A stretch of 64,000 bases of DNA from Lumbricus terrestris (GCA_949752735.1 OX457052.1:16802649-16866648), one strand, 5' to 3'; shown: positions 11,672 to 23,999, numbered from the stretch's first letter. Translations and numbers: made by a program. Notes: a model not told the origin generated them from the letters alone.

Positions 11672-13024
11672 ATGATCGACAATCAAGAAAACGACGTATG
11701 TGGTGCTGACAACAGGTCATGCACAGCAGACAACAGAAAGTCTTCACAAAATTTCCAAGGTGACAGTCCAAAGTTAAAAAAGGCTCGACACACCTGGCAG
11801 GTTAAGAACAAACCTCCAACTGTTGCAGATGATAGGAAGATCCATTCTCAACCGACAATAGCAATAAATGGTGCTCAACAACACGAAGGTCTGCAGGAAG
11901 ACGAGTCTTGCTCGGATTCTGTAAAACCGTGTTGCTCATATTCAGCGTCCAACGATCGCATTACACATACCGCATGTTCGCATGATGATACCGCATGTTC
12001 GCGCGATGATGTAAACGATATCGCAAAGAGCAACTGTGATCTACATATTTTGTGCTTGGATGGATATAATCGCTGTGAAACAGAGGAGGTAAACGCAGCA
12101 ATCGACGGTGCTTCAGATGACCAAAACATAACAAATTGTGCTTTAGCTAACGACATAGACAAAACAAATGGTGCTTTACATGAAGACCAGCCAAATGGTG
12201 ACGATTCTTGTAACCTGGATTTCGCGTATACCCTCGACGACAGTGCGAAGAGTGACCCCAGCGTGATAATACTCGTCCCTCAGTTCAGCGCGGATTCGAC
12301 TGATTACCCGAATGCACAGAATCTGGTGACACGGTCCATTGATCCCAATGACCCATTACGTTACGTTGCCATGCCAACAGGCAAGTGGCTGTTGGAGTGT
12401 AGTCTGATGCGTGCCGAGCTAGACAACGACATCAATAAAGCGTTGGAACGGCTGAGATATTTTGCCGACCAAAGTGCGCAGTGGACGCAAAGAACCTACA
12501 TCTCAAAGAGAATTTCACTGGAAAGTGCGGGAATATTTCAGGTGATAGAAGAGCAAGGCCTTAGGACGGCGGCGTCAAGCAATTCAGAAGAGCAAGGCCT
12601 TGGAACAACCTCATCAAGCAATTTAGAAGAGCAAGGCCTTGGGACAACCTCATTAACCATTTCTCCTCCAACAACTCTCAGACCATATTGCAAAGACCAC
12701 ACGTCTGCTGTTGAAAACACGGCCTCAGCGTCAACTTCCAGGCCTAATGACACATCCACCAAATGTCTTCGCAATTACATCGTTGAAAGGACGGACGAAA
12801 ATGGGCTGGTAGATGTGACAATGATGTCTGACTTATGTTCAACAAGTGACGATACCACCTCTCCCAACACTTCATTCACATCATGCCCCCTCCAGCAATC
12901 CAACTCTTCCGAGCCATGCAGTGATTTGACCACCATCAACGAACTGACCATTGCTCCCAGCTCCAGTTTCATAATTGACCAAGCAGTCAGTGCAGTTATT
13001 GTTGAAAGAGGCATTCATCTTTGA
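11672..13024 (+). CDS. Unrecognised 450-residue protein, single exon
   Basis: A 1353-base open frame, far longer than expected by chance in this AT-rich DNA. An in-frame TAA lies seven codons upstream of the ATG, and an AATAAA poly(A) signal lies at 13681-13686. I do not recognise the family. The first 220 residues are polar, acidic and rich in Asp, Asn, Ser and Cys, with a basic patch KLKKARHTWQVKNKPP near residues 34-49. The most structured-looking part is around residues 225-290 (RYVAMPTGKWLLECSLMRAE, then a helix-like LDNDINKALERLRYFADQ). Residues about 292-325 hold three tandem copies of a unit like EEQGLGTTSSSN. The C-terminal third is Ser/Thr-rich. No signal peptide or membrane segment is seen. 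It could be a nuclear or cytosolic regulatory protein, but that is a guess. Confidence 0.5.
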   Translation: MIDNQENDVCGADNRSCTADNRKSSQNFQGDSPKLKKARHTWQVKNKPPTVADDRKIHSQPTIAINGAQQHEGLQEDESCSDSVKPCCSYSASNDRITHTACSHDDTACSRDDVNDIAKSNCDLHILCLDGYNRCETEEVNAAIDGASDDQNITNCALANDIDKTNGALHEDQPNGDDSCNLDFAYTLDDSAKSDPSVIILVPQFSADSTDYPNAQNLVTRSIDPNDPLRYVAMPTGKWLLECSLMRAELDNDINKALERLRYFADQSAQWTQRTYISKRISLESAGIFQVIEEQGLRTAASSNSEEQGLGTTSSSNLEEQGLGTTSLTISPPTTLRPYCKDHTSAVENTASASTSRPNDTSTKCLRNYIVERTDENGLVDVTMMSDLCSTSDDTTSPNTSFTSCPLQQSNSSEPCSDLTTINELTIAPSSSFIIDQAVSAVIVERGIHL

Positions 13025-14659
13025 CAGCCCCCCAAAAAACATGGCTGACTTTCTACCTGATTTTAGTTGATGTTGTAGTGTCTAGTGTTGTCTAGACATA
13101 GTTTCGTTGTCTAGATAAAGTTTTACTGCTTCTGCTTTAGCTAAAAAAAATTATATTTAGTTTTGGGCAGATGCATGCAACCATACCTGTCCCAGGGATT
13201 CACACACACACACCAGGACGTACAAAGCCAACAGATTGAACGAAACCACAACAAAAATAATTTTCTCGATGGCGGCAATCTCAACAACACGGTTAAGAGT
13301 TCTGTTTCTTATCCTGAATTAAATGTTCCAGTTGAAGAAGCAAGAGAATCAAGAGTCCACGCCTGTAGAATGTATTGTGACTACTAGAATTGATCCAAAA
13401 TTAATTTTAGTTCCCGTGTCAAACGCAAAAGTATAGACTTACAGACCTTGGGCACGCGTATAATTGACCGTGCTAAGTGACACACGTAAATATAGAAATA
13501 GATTGCGAGTAGGTCGATCAAGGCACGATTGGAATCGACTATAATAGTGTGCGTTTAATGTTTTATACACTAGCAAATGTTGAAAATGGTTTCGATATAA
13601 AAGTTTGTTATACATTACGATTATGGTTACCGAGTTTAATTTCAAAGAACAATTTCACCTTTGTGGAAATGTTTGCTTAGAATAAAAAATGCGATATTAA
13701 ATTCTTTTTCAATACACTTTAAATACTGATGTGCTGCATTTGTTGACCAATCACTCTTTGTTCTCGCTTGTTGTTACAGTTTTAGCCACATAAGTCTGCT
13801 CTCTGCCCCTTTGCTCATACCTCCACTAGGCAGAACTGTGCTATCTCAGTTGTAGGTCCCAGACCTAGAATGGTATCCTCTTGATGCTCTGCTCCCTTTC
13901 CAGTCTTCTTGGACATTCCCCCATCTTAAGACCATTTTATTTGCCGTGTTACGGTTGTTGGGAACGCCTCTGAGTAGTCCCCTTGAAGAGGCGCTATGCA
14001 AATTCATGTAATTGTAATCGTACATTTATATAGCGCCCCTTCAAGAGAACTCCTCCGAGGCGCTCCCGACCCGACACCAAATCACAATCAAAGAGAATGG
14101 TTTTCAAACGCTTGCGGAAAAGGGCAAAGAAAGACAAAGAAGTTCATTACGGAGACTAATAGGTAACTTATTCCAGAAAGACGACCATGTAACGATGAAA
14201 AAATTCCTTTTGTATTGTCTCCAACCAGCATTCTGCAACTGCAAGACTTATAGCCATTGTTAACAAATGATAAAACTTTTCATATTGCACGTCACAGTAC
14301 GTGATGAAAATTTTACTTTCCATATACAGGTGAACTAGAAACACTGAATTATAAAGTCTTGTAATACTAAAACTTAACTAATTTCAACCTTCTTTCCGTC
14401 AATATGTTGGTATTTCATACAACACAACATGTGACAGAGCTGTGCTCCAAGTAATTACATGTAAATCCTAGTCTAAAACTCGAGCACACAACACAAATTG
14501 TTTTCCAACACAAGCATACCAAATGTCAATTTGAAGTACGCTAACAAAGCTGTCTTTAGAGTTTATTCAACTGGGTAAATAAGTGGCAATGAAGAACCAG
14601 ACAACAGTACTGTTGTCTATCTTAAAGAGTCCACATGTGACATCAGGTTGATGGTCAAT
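13025..14659. other. 3' UTR of the ORF above and convergent spacer
   Basis: Bases 13025-13700 are the likely 3' UTR of the 11.7-kb gene (AATAAA at 13681-13686). At 13955-14170 lie two opposed copies of a LINE/SINE-type tail (CGCCTCTGAGTAG...GGCGCTAT and its complement TATAGCGCCCCTTCAAG). A minus-strand AATAAA at 14562-14567 lies 93 bases after the hnRNP K stop and is its likely poly(A) signal. Confidence 0.5.
13955..14170. repeat. Inverted pair of LINE/SINE tails
   Basis: The tail motif GGGAACGCCTCTGAGTAG...GAAGAGGCGCTATGCAAATT on the plus strand is followed at once by the same motif in the opposite direction (TTTATATAGCGCCCCTTCAAG). Relatives of this tail occur at 16675, 19334, 20275, 28250, 29876, 34100, 34620 and 59005, so it is a very abundant 3' end in this genome. 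Confidence 0.7.
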
Positions 14660-17600
14660 CTAAAATGCCTTTGCATGCTGCTTCACCCTGAAACAAAAAG
14701 AACAGTTTTAAAGAAACTGAAGAGGAACAATTTGAAAGCCCATATGGCAAAAATCTAGAAAACAACTACCACAAACATGAAGTTACCAAATAGTAAATAA
14801 ATTAGTAAATAAATTTTTCACCAGTATATATATTAATATATATTAATCAAATGTGGGCACTCTCTAAACAGAAATTCAAGTAATAATTATTGCTTAATTG
14901 CTGCAACAATATATGGTATATTGGAAAGAACTTTTATGATTCACAAAACTATTGCACAAAAGTTTTGGTTAAATTTATTATGTTTACTTTAGCAACTTCA
15001 GGCCAAATTTATTCACATTTATAAACAATAACAATCACTAGTTAACCGTTAACAGGCTTTAGTCCCATATCTCAGTGTGGACATAGATCTGTTAGCAAAC
15101 ACCCTGTGTTCTACGGCCAAATATCTAAATAAAAGAAGTAGGCTTAAATAAATAATAATAATTTTTGTTTATTCAGCAATCCGGTTGACAGACCACAACC
15201 AGTTACAGTGTATAATTATGCAGTTGAAACAGTTTACAGGAACTCAGATTGCAGAATACACAAATCTTAACTACCGGGTACTAACAGAGCAGACGGCCTA
15301 CGCTAATAGCAGCCTACGAAGCATGTCCGCCCTATACAGGGCACGAACTCGTTGCCTATTGCTCTCCATGCCAGCGTGTTATCCATTGTGCTACCGTGCA
15401 CGAAAATGTTCTGTAAGTTGTAAATTTCCTTTTCATCAATATTTGTACTTAAAGGTAAGCTACATAACGCTAGATGTTTTAATAAGTCATATTTTGTAAT
15501 GGTGTACAGATAAGCATCAGCAACACAATATTCCGAGAAACTAAATATTGCATTCTATAAGTTGGGTACCATGAACCCCAGCTTAAATAAAATTTGTTAA
15601 GAATATATAGTTACGGGGAAGTTGAATTAGAAGGAAAATCGTAAAGAAAGAAATCTGCTTACGTCATCTGGAGCAGATACTGCGCATACTGAATCTGATC
15701 AGGTGCTCCTGTGATGGATATGATTCTCTCGTTTGAATCATTTGACTCGTTGTCAATCTTAATCGTAGTGCCGGACTCGGCCTGGACTTCGCGTATCCGA
15801 GAGCCACCTTTCCCAATTATTGCACCAGCAAGCTGTGAAACGTGAATTTACATCATTCACCATCTACGGGATTTACATTTAAATTGGTTTTCAAAAGTGG
15901 ATTATGACATATTAATGTAATAGTAAACGCCTGACAAAATGACAAAGCCAGATAAATTGTAGCACACAAAAATAGTATGTTGGAAAAGTCACATACTGCT
16001 CAAGCATCTGGCACTTTGCAAGTTGACAATATTGGAAACCCAATTTATTTCTGTTAGAATTTCTCGCGTTAACATTACGCTATTTAGCAAAGCGTGTAAA
16101 AACTTCATCAAGGTATAATTAATTAGGGTATGAGCAAATAGCTTCTCAGAGCGGATTGAATTTTTTTGGCAAGTAAACAACAAAGGAAAAACACTAGAAA
16201 GACAAAGGAAAACGCTAAACAGAAAAAGGAAAATTGTCCACTTACGTGCTTTGGAATGCTGACTTGAGTAGTTGTTGGCTTTTGGCTATTCATAGTCTGT
16301 AAAACATATAAAAACTCCTTTGAATCATGTAATTCGCGTGTAATCATGACCAAAATAAAAGACTGACACTTGAAACTGAAGACAGAGATACATTTTATAA
16401 ACACTATTTGTTTCTATATGTTTATGCACAAACACTTGAAAGAGAAAATCCTGCATTTAGCCCACATAGGATGCTACATAGTTTCCACCAATAACCATAT
16501 TAAGGAACTTGTTCATTTTCCATATATAGTAGGTGGAGATGTCACTTCTCCTAACTTGAATTTTTCTGATCAACATTTCTAACGTCACTGGTCCTGCACT
16601 TTGGAATCAGCTGTCACTGGTACCCGATGTACATCTTTTCACTGTCTCAAACTACTTTCTTTTCTCCTGGTCTTTCGCACTGGGAGTGCCTCTGATTGGT
16701 TTGAAAACTGTGGGAGGTGCTTTATAAATTTATAGATACAATACAATAACTCAGATCCTAAACATGCAATCACTTCATGCAGAGCATGTGTACAACACCT
16801 AGAAAAGATAACAAACATCCAGCAATGTGCTGACTCACCATCATGGCAGTCATGTTACCCAAGAGACCACCTAACGCATTAGGACCCAAGCGACCAAGTC
16901 CAATCCTACAAACCACACAGAACAAATAAAACAGCAATTTAAAAGAAAGTAAAAGACCGCTGAGGCAATAATGGTCTTGAAGTCCTGTGCAATACAGATG
17001 ATTCATCACTAACAGATCTGAATGGTAATAAAAGATGCTGGAAGGGCAAATCAAAAATTCATTTTTGGCATAAATTGGATAAATTGAATATAATTAAGAA
17101 CTCTGGCCAAGCAGAAAAAGCAGCAAAAATGTCAAGCATTTCTTCTCTAGTAAATCTGCCATTGTTCACACTTGGCTGTTAACACACATTCAACCTCAAT
17201 TGATTATCAATTTGGTGATCAAAACCCTATGCTGTAGATCAGACTTTCTTGATCAGGGATAAAATTTTCATTCAGCGATCATTGCTGAAGTCAGTAATTA
17301 ATAATAAATGAAATAACAACTTGTTGAGAAATAAATACCCAGGCATTCCACTGAATCCAGCCAGGCCATCAAAGCTCGGAAAACCTTGATTCTGATGTCC
17401 ACCCATTCTGGAAACAATACAAGAACAACATTTCAATGCACAGTGTCCGTTCATTTCCATCCACTGCTACAGTCCTGCCTACACATTCCTCTGGAGCGCA
17501 ATGCACTTACAAATCTCGCAGCTGCTGGCATTGCTGAGCGACAATTCAAATCGTACTTTGTCACAGGCAAAAAGAAAATCCTGGACTGTTCATTGTAAAT

Positions 17601-20600
17601 TAACTACCAGAAACTGGCAGTAGAAAATGACGACTAAATTTGATCATGATTGGCTAAGAAGATCTTTGGAAAGACGCCAGATTTACGCTTGGCACATGGT
17701 GCAGTTCTATCTTGCCACAGCACTGCTTGATTCATGTCCAGTCAGTAGAAAGCAGTAAGATGAAAACTCAACAGTCGATCATCATCTGTCCCAGGGCAAG
17801 GTGAGAATTGCTGGATGGGAGGGGTTCAACCCCCAGTCTTTCTTAGGGGCTACCCAGTTATTTTTCTACAATTCTCATACTGCCCCAGGGATTACACTTA
17901 CCTTCAATAGTAAAAGAAGTTCTAAAGTAATAATAGAGCTGGATCGCCCAATACAATTAAAATCTGATCAATACATAATCGATTACCTGCCAAACGCATC
18001 TCCTCTGCCAAATCCATCTCCTCTGCCGCCCATATCTCCACGGTTTCCACCACGACCTCCTCGGCTACGTCCCTCGGAATAACCGCCATAGTCCGGAGCT
18101 GCAGAGTCGTCAAAGTTATTTGGGTTGTACGGTACATTGACGCCTCGGATTGGAGACTGAAATTCACGCATTTAGAAATCTCGACTTAAACATTGTTGCG
18201 GATAGACAACAGAAAACTATTTATCACGAGACATACGAATATTTAATCTCATGTCATAAAGTTATTTTGCACGTTGTTGCCTAGAATGCTATTTCATGAA
18301 CAGATATCCATATCTCCACAGGTAGGTATCAGCGAGCCCAAATTGAAATCCTACATAACACTTATAACTGGTACTTTAAGAGATATATAATATTGAATAT
18401 GGTTTCAATGGATCAACTATCTAATATATAAGAAACACAGTGGTGTAGCAGTATGTTTCGTGATTGCAACTGAAGGTTCACAGGTTTGAATCCACGTCAG
18501 CCACGGCGTAGCGACTGTGAACAAGTTATTCACCAACAATTGTCTGGGAGAAAGGCAGTGGGACACCACACCCTGAGCACTCATCTCATCCCATAGTGGC
18601 ACTAACAGCCAATGGACCGGCCAAAGAACTTGTGATCAAGTTTGAATTTTCTGTTAGCTGCCAGTGGTGCTTTCTGTTGTGTTGTTTGCCTTGGGTCTGT
18701 TGAAAATAAGATCGCCCCCTCCACTCCTGGCTTGGCCGTACCAGGAGCGTTACAGCACTTAGACCATTAGTGTTAAGTTACTGAGCCTGTTGTAGCCGAC
18801 CTGCATGTCGTGCGATGCTGGCCATATTTCGTATAACTTGTATATGCAATCGTTTCGCGATCTGTCAGATTGAATGTGAATAAACGAAGATTATTATCAG
18901 CATCCTTGCATACTGCATAGTTAGGACAGTTTTATTTCCAACTCACCACATCCAATATCTCAAAGATCAGTTCCAGACATGTGATGATCTGCGACAGACT
19001 GCCATTCATCTGAGTAACTCTGTCTGTTGACTGAGGACAGCACTCACTGAAGACTTTCACCTGCGCACCACTTTCCTATCAACAGCAGCAATCACACAAA
19101 GAAATCAATCACACAATGCAATACAAGGCGAAGAGGAGCAGTCCTGTAACTCTTACCGGCCGAGGCTATAGGATCCCCGTACCATTTACTACGCCTTGAT
19201 CGGTAATGGTTTAAGCTAGCCTTGAGGCAGTTATTGGTATGAATTGACCAACACTTCATAACCAATAACACCTCCAAAAGCTGTTCTCAATTTCATAAAC
19301 TGTTGAAGACTGTTTTTTTCGCTTGATCTCGGCCGGGAGTGCCTCTGAGTAGGTACCTTGAAGGGGCGCTATATAAATTACGATTGATTGATTAACTAAC
19401 TAACTCAGGGCTAGCTTAACCCGGCCCTGAGGCAGTTATTGGTATGAACTGACCAACACTTCATACCAATAACTGACTACCTCAGGGCTAGCTTAACCCT
19501 TTACCGACCAAAGTGTAGTAAATGCTATGGGAATCCTATACCCTCGGTCGGTAAAGAGTCAAGGCACTGCTCCGCTTCTCGATGTATTCATTCACATCAT
19601 TTTTCCTAGCCTTGTAATACGAAAGTGGATGGCCCGTCCACTCGCACGCTGTCTTGTATTCTGACAGTGTGTGGCCAGTGTACTCAAAATAAAAATGACT
19701 CAAAGCTCACTATTTCTCTTTGGCTTTCAAGCACATGGACCTTTAACTGCAGCTTCCTCTGGCAGCTGACTATCCGCGCCTCAGATTCATACTTTGGTGT
19801 GACCTTGCGCGCGTAATAAATTTACATAATAATAATAATAATATATATACCGGAGTTGGCTAAGGGATGCAGGTAGAGAAGAAATCTCAAACCAAATTTT
19901 TTACCTCGCAGAGATTAGAACCCCTGACCTCTCAATTGACAGATTACCATGCTAACCACTGTACTATTGAGCACTGGGTAGTCAACATAATATTTGCAAC
20001 ATCGATTTCAGACATACTAAGGTTCAGATGGAAACAAATCAGCACAGCTCTTGATGAAAAATGCCAGCTCAGTAACGAGCTAGAGTCGAATGAAATGTTC
20101 AGCAATGTCTTCGTGCCGTTACCTGTCGAAGTTCCTTGACCTTGCAGCCTCCTCTTCCGATAACGCGTCCAGCCTGGGTCTGATGGATCAACATGCGAAC
20201 CTCACACTCAATATCTTCTTTGTTCTCAGTCTGCAGAAAACAATAGATGATCATATCAAAGACATTGCACCTCTGAGTAGGTCTCTCGGAGGGTGCAATA
20301 TAAATTCATGCAAATGAATTGATTAAATGAAACCATGTTGGTAGCAGTTTCTTCCTCTTTTGGTACTTAAACTTTGTGCAGTACTTTCAATAGCAAATCT
20401 GATCTTTGTAGGCCTACCAGTGTAAATAAAAAGACGCAATGACATATTCAACAGCAATTACTTCCTGCCTGGCACAGTCAAAACAATGTCTAACAGTCTG
20501 TCCAAGGTATGCACAGAGTTGTTGTAAATAAAAAAAGGCTGTGGTAGCATGGAGGCTAGTTTCTGAAGTCAAACAAAATTTGGGATGAATGACCCTATAC

Positions 20601-23600
20601 ATCTCTGACTGCAGCTGATATAGTCATAAACATGTGCAACAGTGTGCAAATACTGTCTCAACCTTGAATTCAATGGCATAAATTGGAAAGTTAAATTAAT
20701 ATATTCAAAATTTACAGTAACTATACTCAGATTGATGCAAATTCAAAAGTAAAACTAGGAATTCACCTTTTCCAGTTTTCTGATGACATCCGTCAGTACA
20801 TCACATATCTGCTCAACTTTTCCACCAACTACTAGAATCCTACAAGAAGATGACTTCAAATTAAAAGCAAAAATTAAGAAGCTCACACCAGAATTTGCCA
20901 AAAACCCTCTAAACCTTAAATACATTTATTTATAAAGACATTGATCAGATCTATTGTAAATCAAATACTACTTGTACTATAAACAACTATACTACTGGAT
21001 CATTCCATGTCAAATCAACCAGTAAAAATGGCAATTTGCCACCACACCACTTTGGATTTTTCTGAATTTTTTTTACATAAGCTACATGCAATATAAGGAA
21101 TAACAGTGAAAATTTGAGCAGAATATCAGAATATCTATTAAAAACCGAAAAATAACACTATCAAGGTTCTACGATACTTGGAAATAGTACAAAAAACTGA
21201 TTGCAACAAATATTTCAGCCCTCTAGCTTGTTTCTTGGCCGAGATACAACAGTCCAACTTGGCGGATCATGCCGTTTTCTCGTGGTACGTTTTGATCAGT
21301 AACTTCAAAATTAATATATCGCTCAAATTTTGAGATATTCCGCTAAAATTTTCACTATTATTCCTTATATTGCATGTAGCTTATGCAAAAAATTAGAAAA
21401 ATCCAAAGTGTGTGGTGTACACCCTGGTCGATTTGACGTGGAATGACCCTAGTTCCACAAATTCACAAGATCAAAGTACAGACCTAAACAAGATAGTTCT
21501 TGAAATGCTCCCCAGTCCCCAAACTTAAAGGTTGCAAGACATCACTTCACACGAAATCTTTTTCTACTAACAACACTTTGGATACAAAAGATTTCATATT
21601 TCATAACAGTATATGAACAACAAAATGAGTAGTCACTGTAGAAGAAACTAAAGATTTTTTAAAACCAATGTGCAAACTTCATTCAGCATTAGCACCACCT
21701 AACATAATACGTCACAGCACTTAAAACTTAAAAGTGTATGTGCGTGAGTCTGGTTATAAAGACAAAATCTCACACAAACAGTTTTGTACGGCATAAAAAC
21801 TGAGCTGCTAGTGAAGTTGGATGTAGATTGTAGAGGAAACGAAAGAACATAGTTACGAGCGACAAGTCGTACCGTTCAGGACCTCTGCTATCTGGAACGC
21901 TAATGCTGGCTCTGAACTGTGGACGCGTCAAGTAACCAGGATGATGAATGATGGACCAACCGGATACACACAGTCCAGATCATTAGTAAAAACCATTCAG
22001 TTTCAAACGGAATCCATTTGGTAGTGGTTGGATTGATGGAGAGAATGAAACACAGCCAGGACGGACCAACAGATATGAACAAGAAAATCAAATGTTAACT
22101 GAGTTTGTGTTGGACTGCAAATCAGTCACATAAACGTAAAACTTGGCACGAGAACAGAGAGCATTGCTGAACGATGAAATATATTTCAGCATCGCTTCAG
22201 CAAGCTGTTGTTAACCTCAGGATTTTTCATTCAACTGGTAAAAAACTTATGCACATGGTATAGAAATCAATATAAACAATATGGCCGGCGCAATAAGGTC
22301 AAGACAGTCCAAATCACCATAAAACTTCTAGACAGGAAATTAGAGAATGTAGGAGATTGCACATTTTAAGGAAGTCACGGTACAGCTAAGGGCAATGTTA
22401 GTAGAAAATTAGAAATATACAACAGTTTTGACGTTCAAAAACCTACAGATATAAGAGAGGTCTTCAATAAACCAGCAAAATCACATTTTTACAGAAGCCA
22501 GCTGAATACATACATTTTGTCTCAGACGTTTTATATTTTCACCACCCTTTCCAATAATTGCCCCAGCATTCTGAAAAATTTTCAAAAACCAAGTCACTTT
22601 AGCAATAAGCAGTTTATCTGAGATACAAAACGGGTTATAAAACTACAAACTCTAAGATCACGAGAGTGTTAACACTGATAATGCCTTCAGATAGCCCTTC
22701 CAAGGTCTAAATTATGGTATTTTAAAATAAATGAAATATATATTAAAAAATATATATGAAGTATATGAAAAAGTTAAGAAAATTCATATGCGATATACTT
22801 AGTCTAAAGTCATTGAAATGATTCTGCTGATACAAAAGGTTTACAAGGTAATAAGAAGTAATAAAGATGATTGCACTTGTGTCACATTATGCTAACACTA
22901 ATGATAACTAATATGGTAACGTCAACGTTACACAACATTAGAAGCATTTCATTTTAACATATTCTTGCATTTCTAAAACTTCGATTACAATGAATATTGG
23001 CGAAGCATTAACCAGTTGTGATGAAACTTCTGCAAAACTATCTCAGTAAAAGTACATTTCACATTTAAATCAGATACCAAAGATGTTGTGAAATAAATAC
23101 GCAAAAAATACAAACCCTGCTTGGCAGAAGAAGTCTGAGCTCTGCATGCATGCCTTCCAGCCTGCCTTCCGGCCTGCCTTCTGGCCTGCCTTCCGGCCTG
23201 CCTTCCAGCTTCTGCCGCTTGGATGGGTTTTCATTATCCATTTCCGAGTCATCTTCACACGACCTCTTGCTTGTACCAGCTGAAACAATTTACCCAACAC
23301 TTCCGTAAGAACATGTTGGAAATGAACTAATGAGTGATTTGGCGGAGAGACAGATAGATGCTTTATGCAATGCGTTATATATAATTGAAACCTATTTGTG
23401 AAAATTCCATGAATAACATCAATGGTCAGAAAGCCCTATTTCATCACCAGAAACAAAATATAATTCAGAATTTCAAAACGGCGAGTCAATTTAGTGAAAA
23501 CAAGGTAACAGATTCAATTAATCTTAATAAATCGATGCCACGCTGGTCTAAAAGATGTTGAATTTTCTATGTAACCATCTTCATTGTCCCCATGAGTACC

Positions 23601-23700
23601 CCACCTTCTTTGTTCAGGTAATATAGGTCTCTAGTCATCTTTTTGTAAATACCAATATAAATATATGGTCAAGTATACCTGTGTGTTTTTCTTCTGCCAT
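14660..23700 (-). CDS. HNRNPK: hnRNP K-like protein with three KH domains
   Basis: Thirteen coding exons: 23700-23679, 23279-23116, 22570-22514, 21916-21873, 20839-20767, 20230-20123, 19077-18947, 18156-17987, 17407-17339, 16905-16839, 16296-16246, 15832-15663 and 14687-14660, about 383 residues (human 463). KH1 carries [15 protein letters not shown] and [13 protein letters not shown]2 carries [15 protein letters not shown] and [12 protein letters not shown]; after it come [12 protein letters not shown] and an RGG-rich segment; KH3 carries [20 protein letters not shown] and ends QYLLQ, then VKQHAKAF and the stop. hnRNP K binds poly(C) RNA and DNA and acts in transcription, splicing and translation. 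Every junction is in phase, and only exon 7 (19077-18947) is off: it is 131 bases where 129 keep the frame, with an extra AG in an AGAGAG run around 19018-19023. The start MAEEKHTAG has only short open frame before it, and a 5' UTR exon with donor GAGCAG/GTACTG near 25032 is likely. Confidence 0.96.
15150..15435 (-). mobile_element. tRNA-derived SINE in the last hnRNP K intron
   Basis: On the minus strand a tRNA-like head (about 15410-15300) has box A-like GGTAGCACAATGGATAACAC and box B-like GAGTTCGTGCC. An AT-rich tail, AATAATAATAATT on the plus strand at 15150-15165, precedes TTGTTTATTCAGCAATC, recalling the family A copies at 4690 and 18430. Confidence 0.6.
16575..16745 (+). mobile_element. 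LINE 3' end fragment
   Basis: A short frame encodes [16 protein letters not shown], a form of the GPxxWNxLP motif found near the C-terminus of the reverse-transcriptase protein of CR1/L2/RTE-like LINEs. It is followed by the tail CTGGGAGTGCCTCTGATTGG...GGTGCTTTATAAATTTATAG and ATACAATACAATA. The same 3' end recurs at 58955-59075. It is a dead 5'-truncated copy within an hnRNP K intron. Confidence 0.75.
17798..17885 (+). mobile_element. Short miniature element with GTGAGAATTGC ends
   Basis: Ends AAGGTGAGAATTGC and ACAATTCTCATACTG are inverted repeats, with AACCCCCAGTCTTTCTTAGG inside. Related copies are at 40380-40510 and 48678-48812. I could not find a convincing target-site duplication. Confidence 0.55.
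18430..18900 (+). mobile_element. tRNA-derived SINE (family A)
   Basis: The head has box A-like TGGTGTAGCAGTATG and box B GGTTTGAATCC. The body contains GTTTGCCTTGGGTCTGTTGA and GTTACTGAGCCTGTTGTAGC, matching the reverse complement of 4690-5075. The end is TGAATAAACGAAGATTATTA. It lies in an hnRNP K intron, in the sense opposite to the gene. Confidence 0.7.
19125..19590. mobile_element. Foldback element with inner LINE/SINE tail
   Basis: Two arms of about 110 bp are inverted repeats: the left around 19150-19255 (CTTACCGGCCGAGGCTATAG, AAGCTAGCCTTGAGGCAG) and the right around 19465-19575 (CTATACCCTCGGTCGGTAAAG, CTACCTCAGGGCTAGCTTAA). Between them are a dispersed GGGGCGCTATATAAATTACG tail and an extra partial arm at 19414-19465. 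Confidence 0.7.
20996..21451. mobile_element. Foldback DNA element, ends GGTCATTCCA(T/C)GTCAAATC
   Basis: The left end GATCATTCCATGTCAAATCA is the complement of the right end GATTTGACGTGGAATGACCC. The inverted arms run about 140 bp each, including CATAAGCTACATGCAATATA and its complement. There is no coding capacity. It sits in an hnRNP K intron. Confidence 0.75.
23070..23279 (-). repeat. Coding 12-bp repeat in hnRNP K exon 2
   Basis: At about 23146-23205 four tandem copies of a 12-base unit (GAAGGCAGGCCG on the minus strand) encode [16 protein letters not shown], between the acidic/basic leader ([20 protein letters not shown]) and the start of KH1 ([11 protein letters not shown]). The interval given also covers the exon and its donor. 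Confidence 0.85.
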
Positions 23701-23999
23701 TCTACAAGTAGATTATGTAGACTTAACAATTGTAGGCTCCTGAAGGAAAAACAACAGTAAAATTTAAAGCATTCCATTGCCTCAACAATAGATTAACTCA
23801 ATTCTGTAATAGGCTAAAGAAAAATTACATAGAACACTTCCGTGACTAACACTTTTCAGCTGCTGCTCTCAAAGGTCTTTGGGCAAAATTAAGTCTAGGG
23901 TTACCTGCAGCTGATACACAATATGGGTACACTATAATAGAATGCTCCAACCTTTCACAGAAGTTCATCAGGCAAGTTTGCAACCAACATAAATTTATC

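Noticed and set aside
18947..19077. Programmed frameshifting in hnRNP K
   Set aside because: AGAGAG is not a known slippery site, and hnRNP K is not known to use frameshifting; an indel in a dinucleotide run is simpler.
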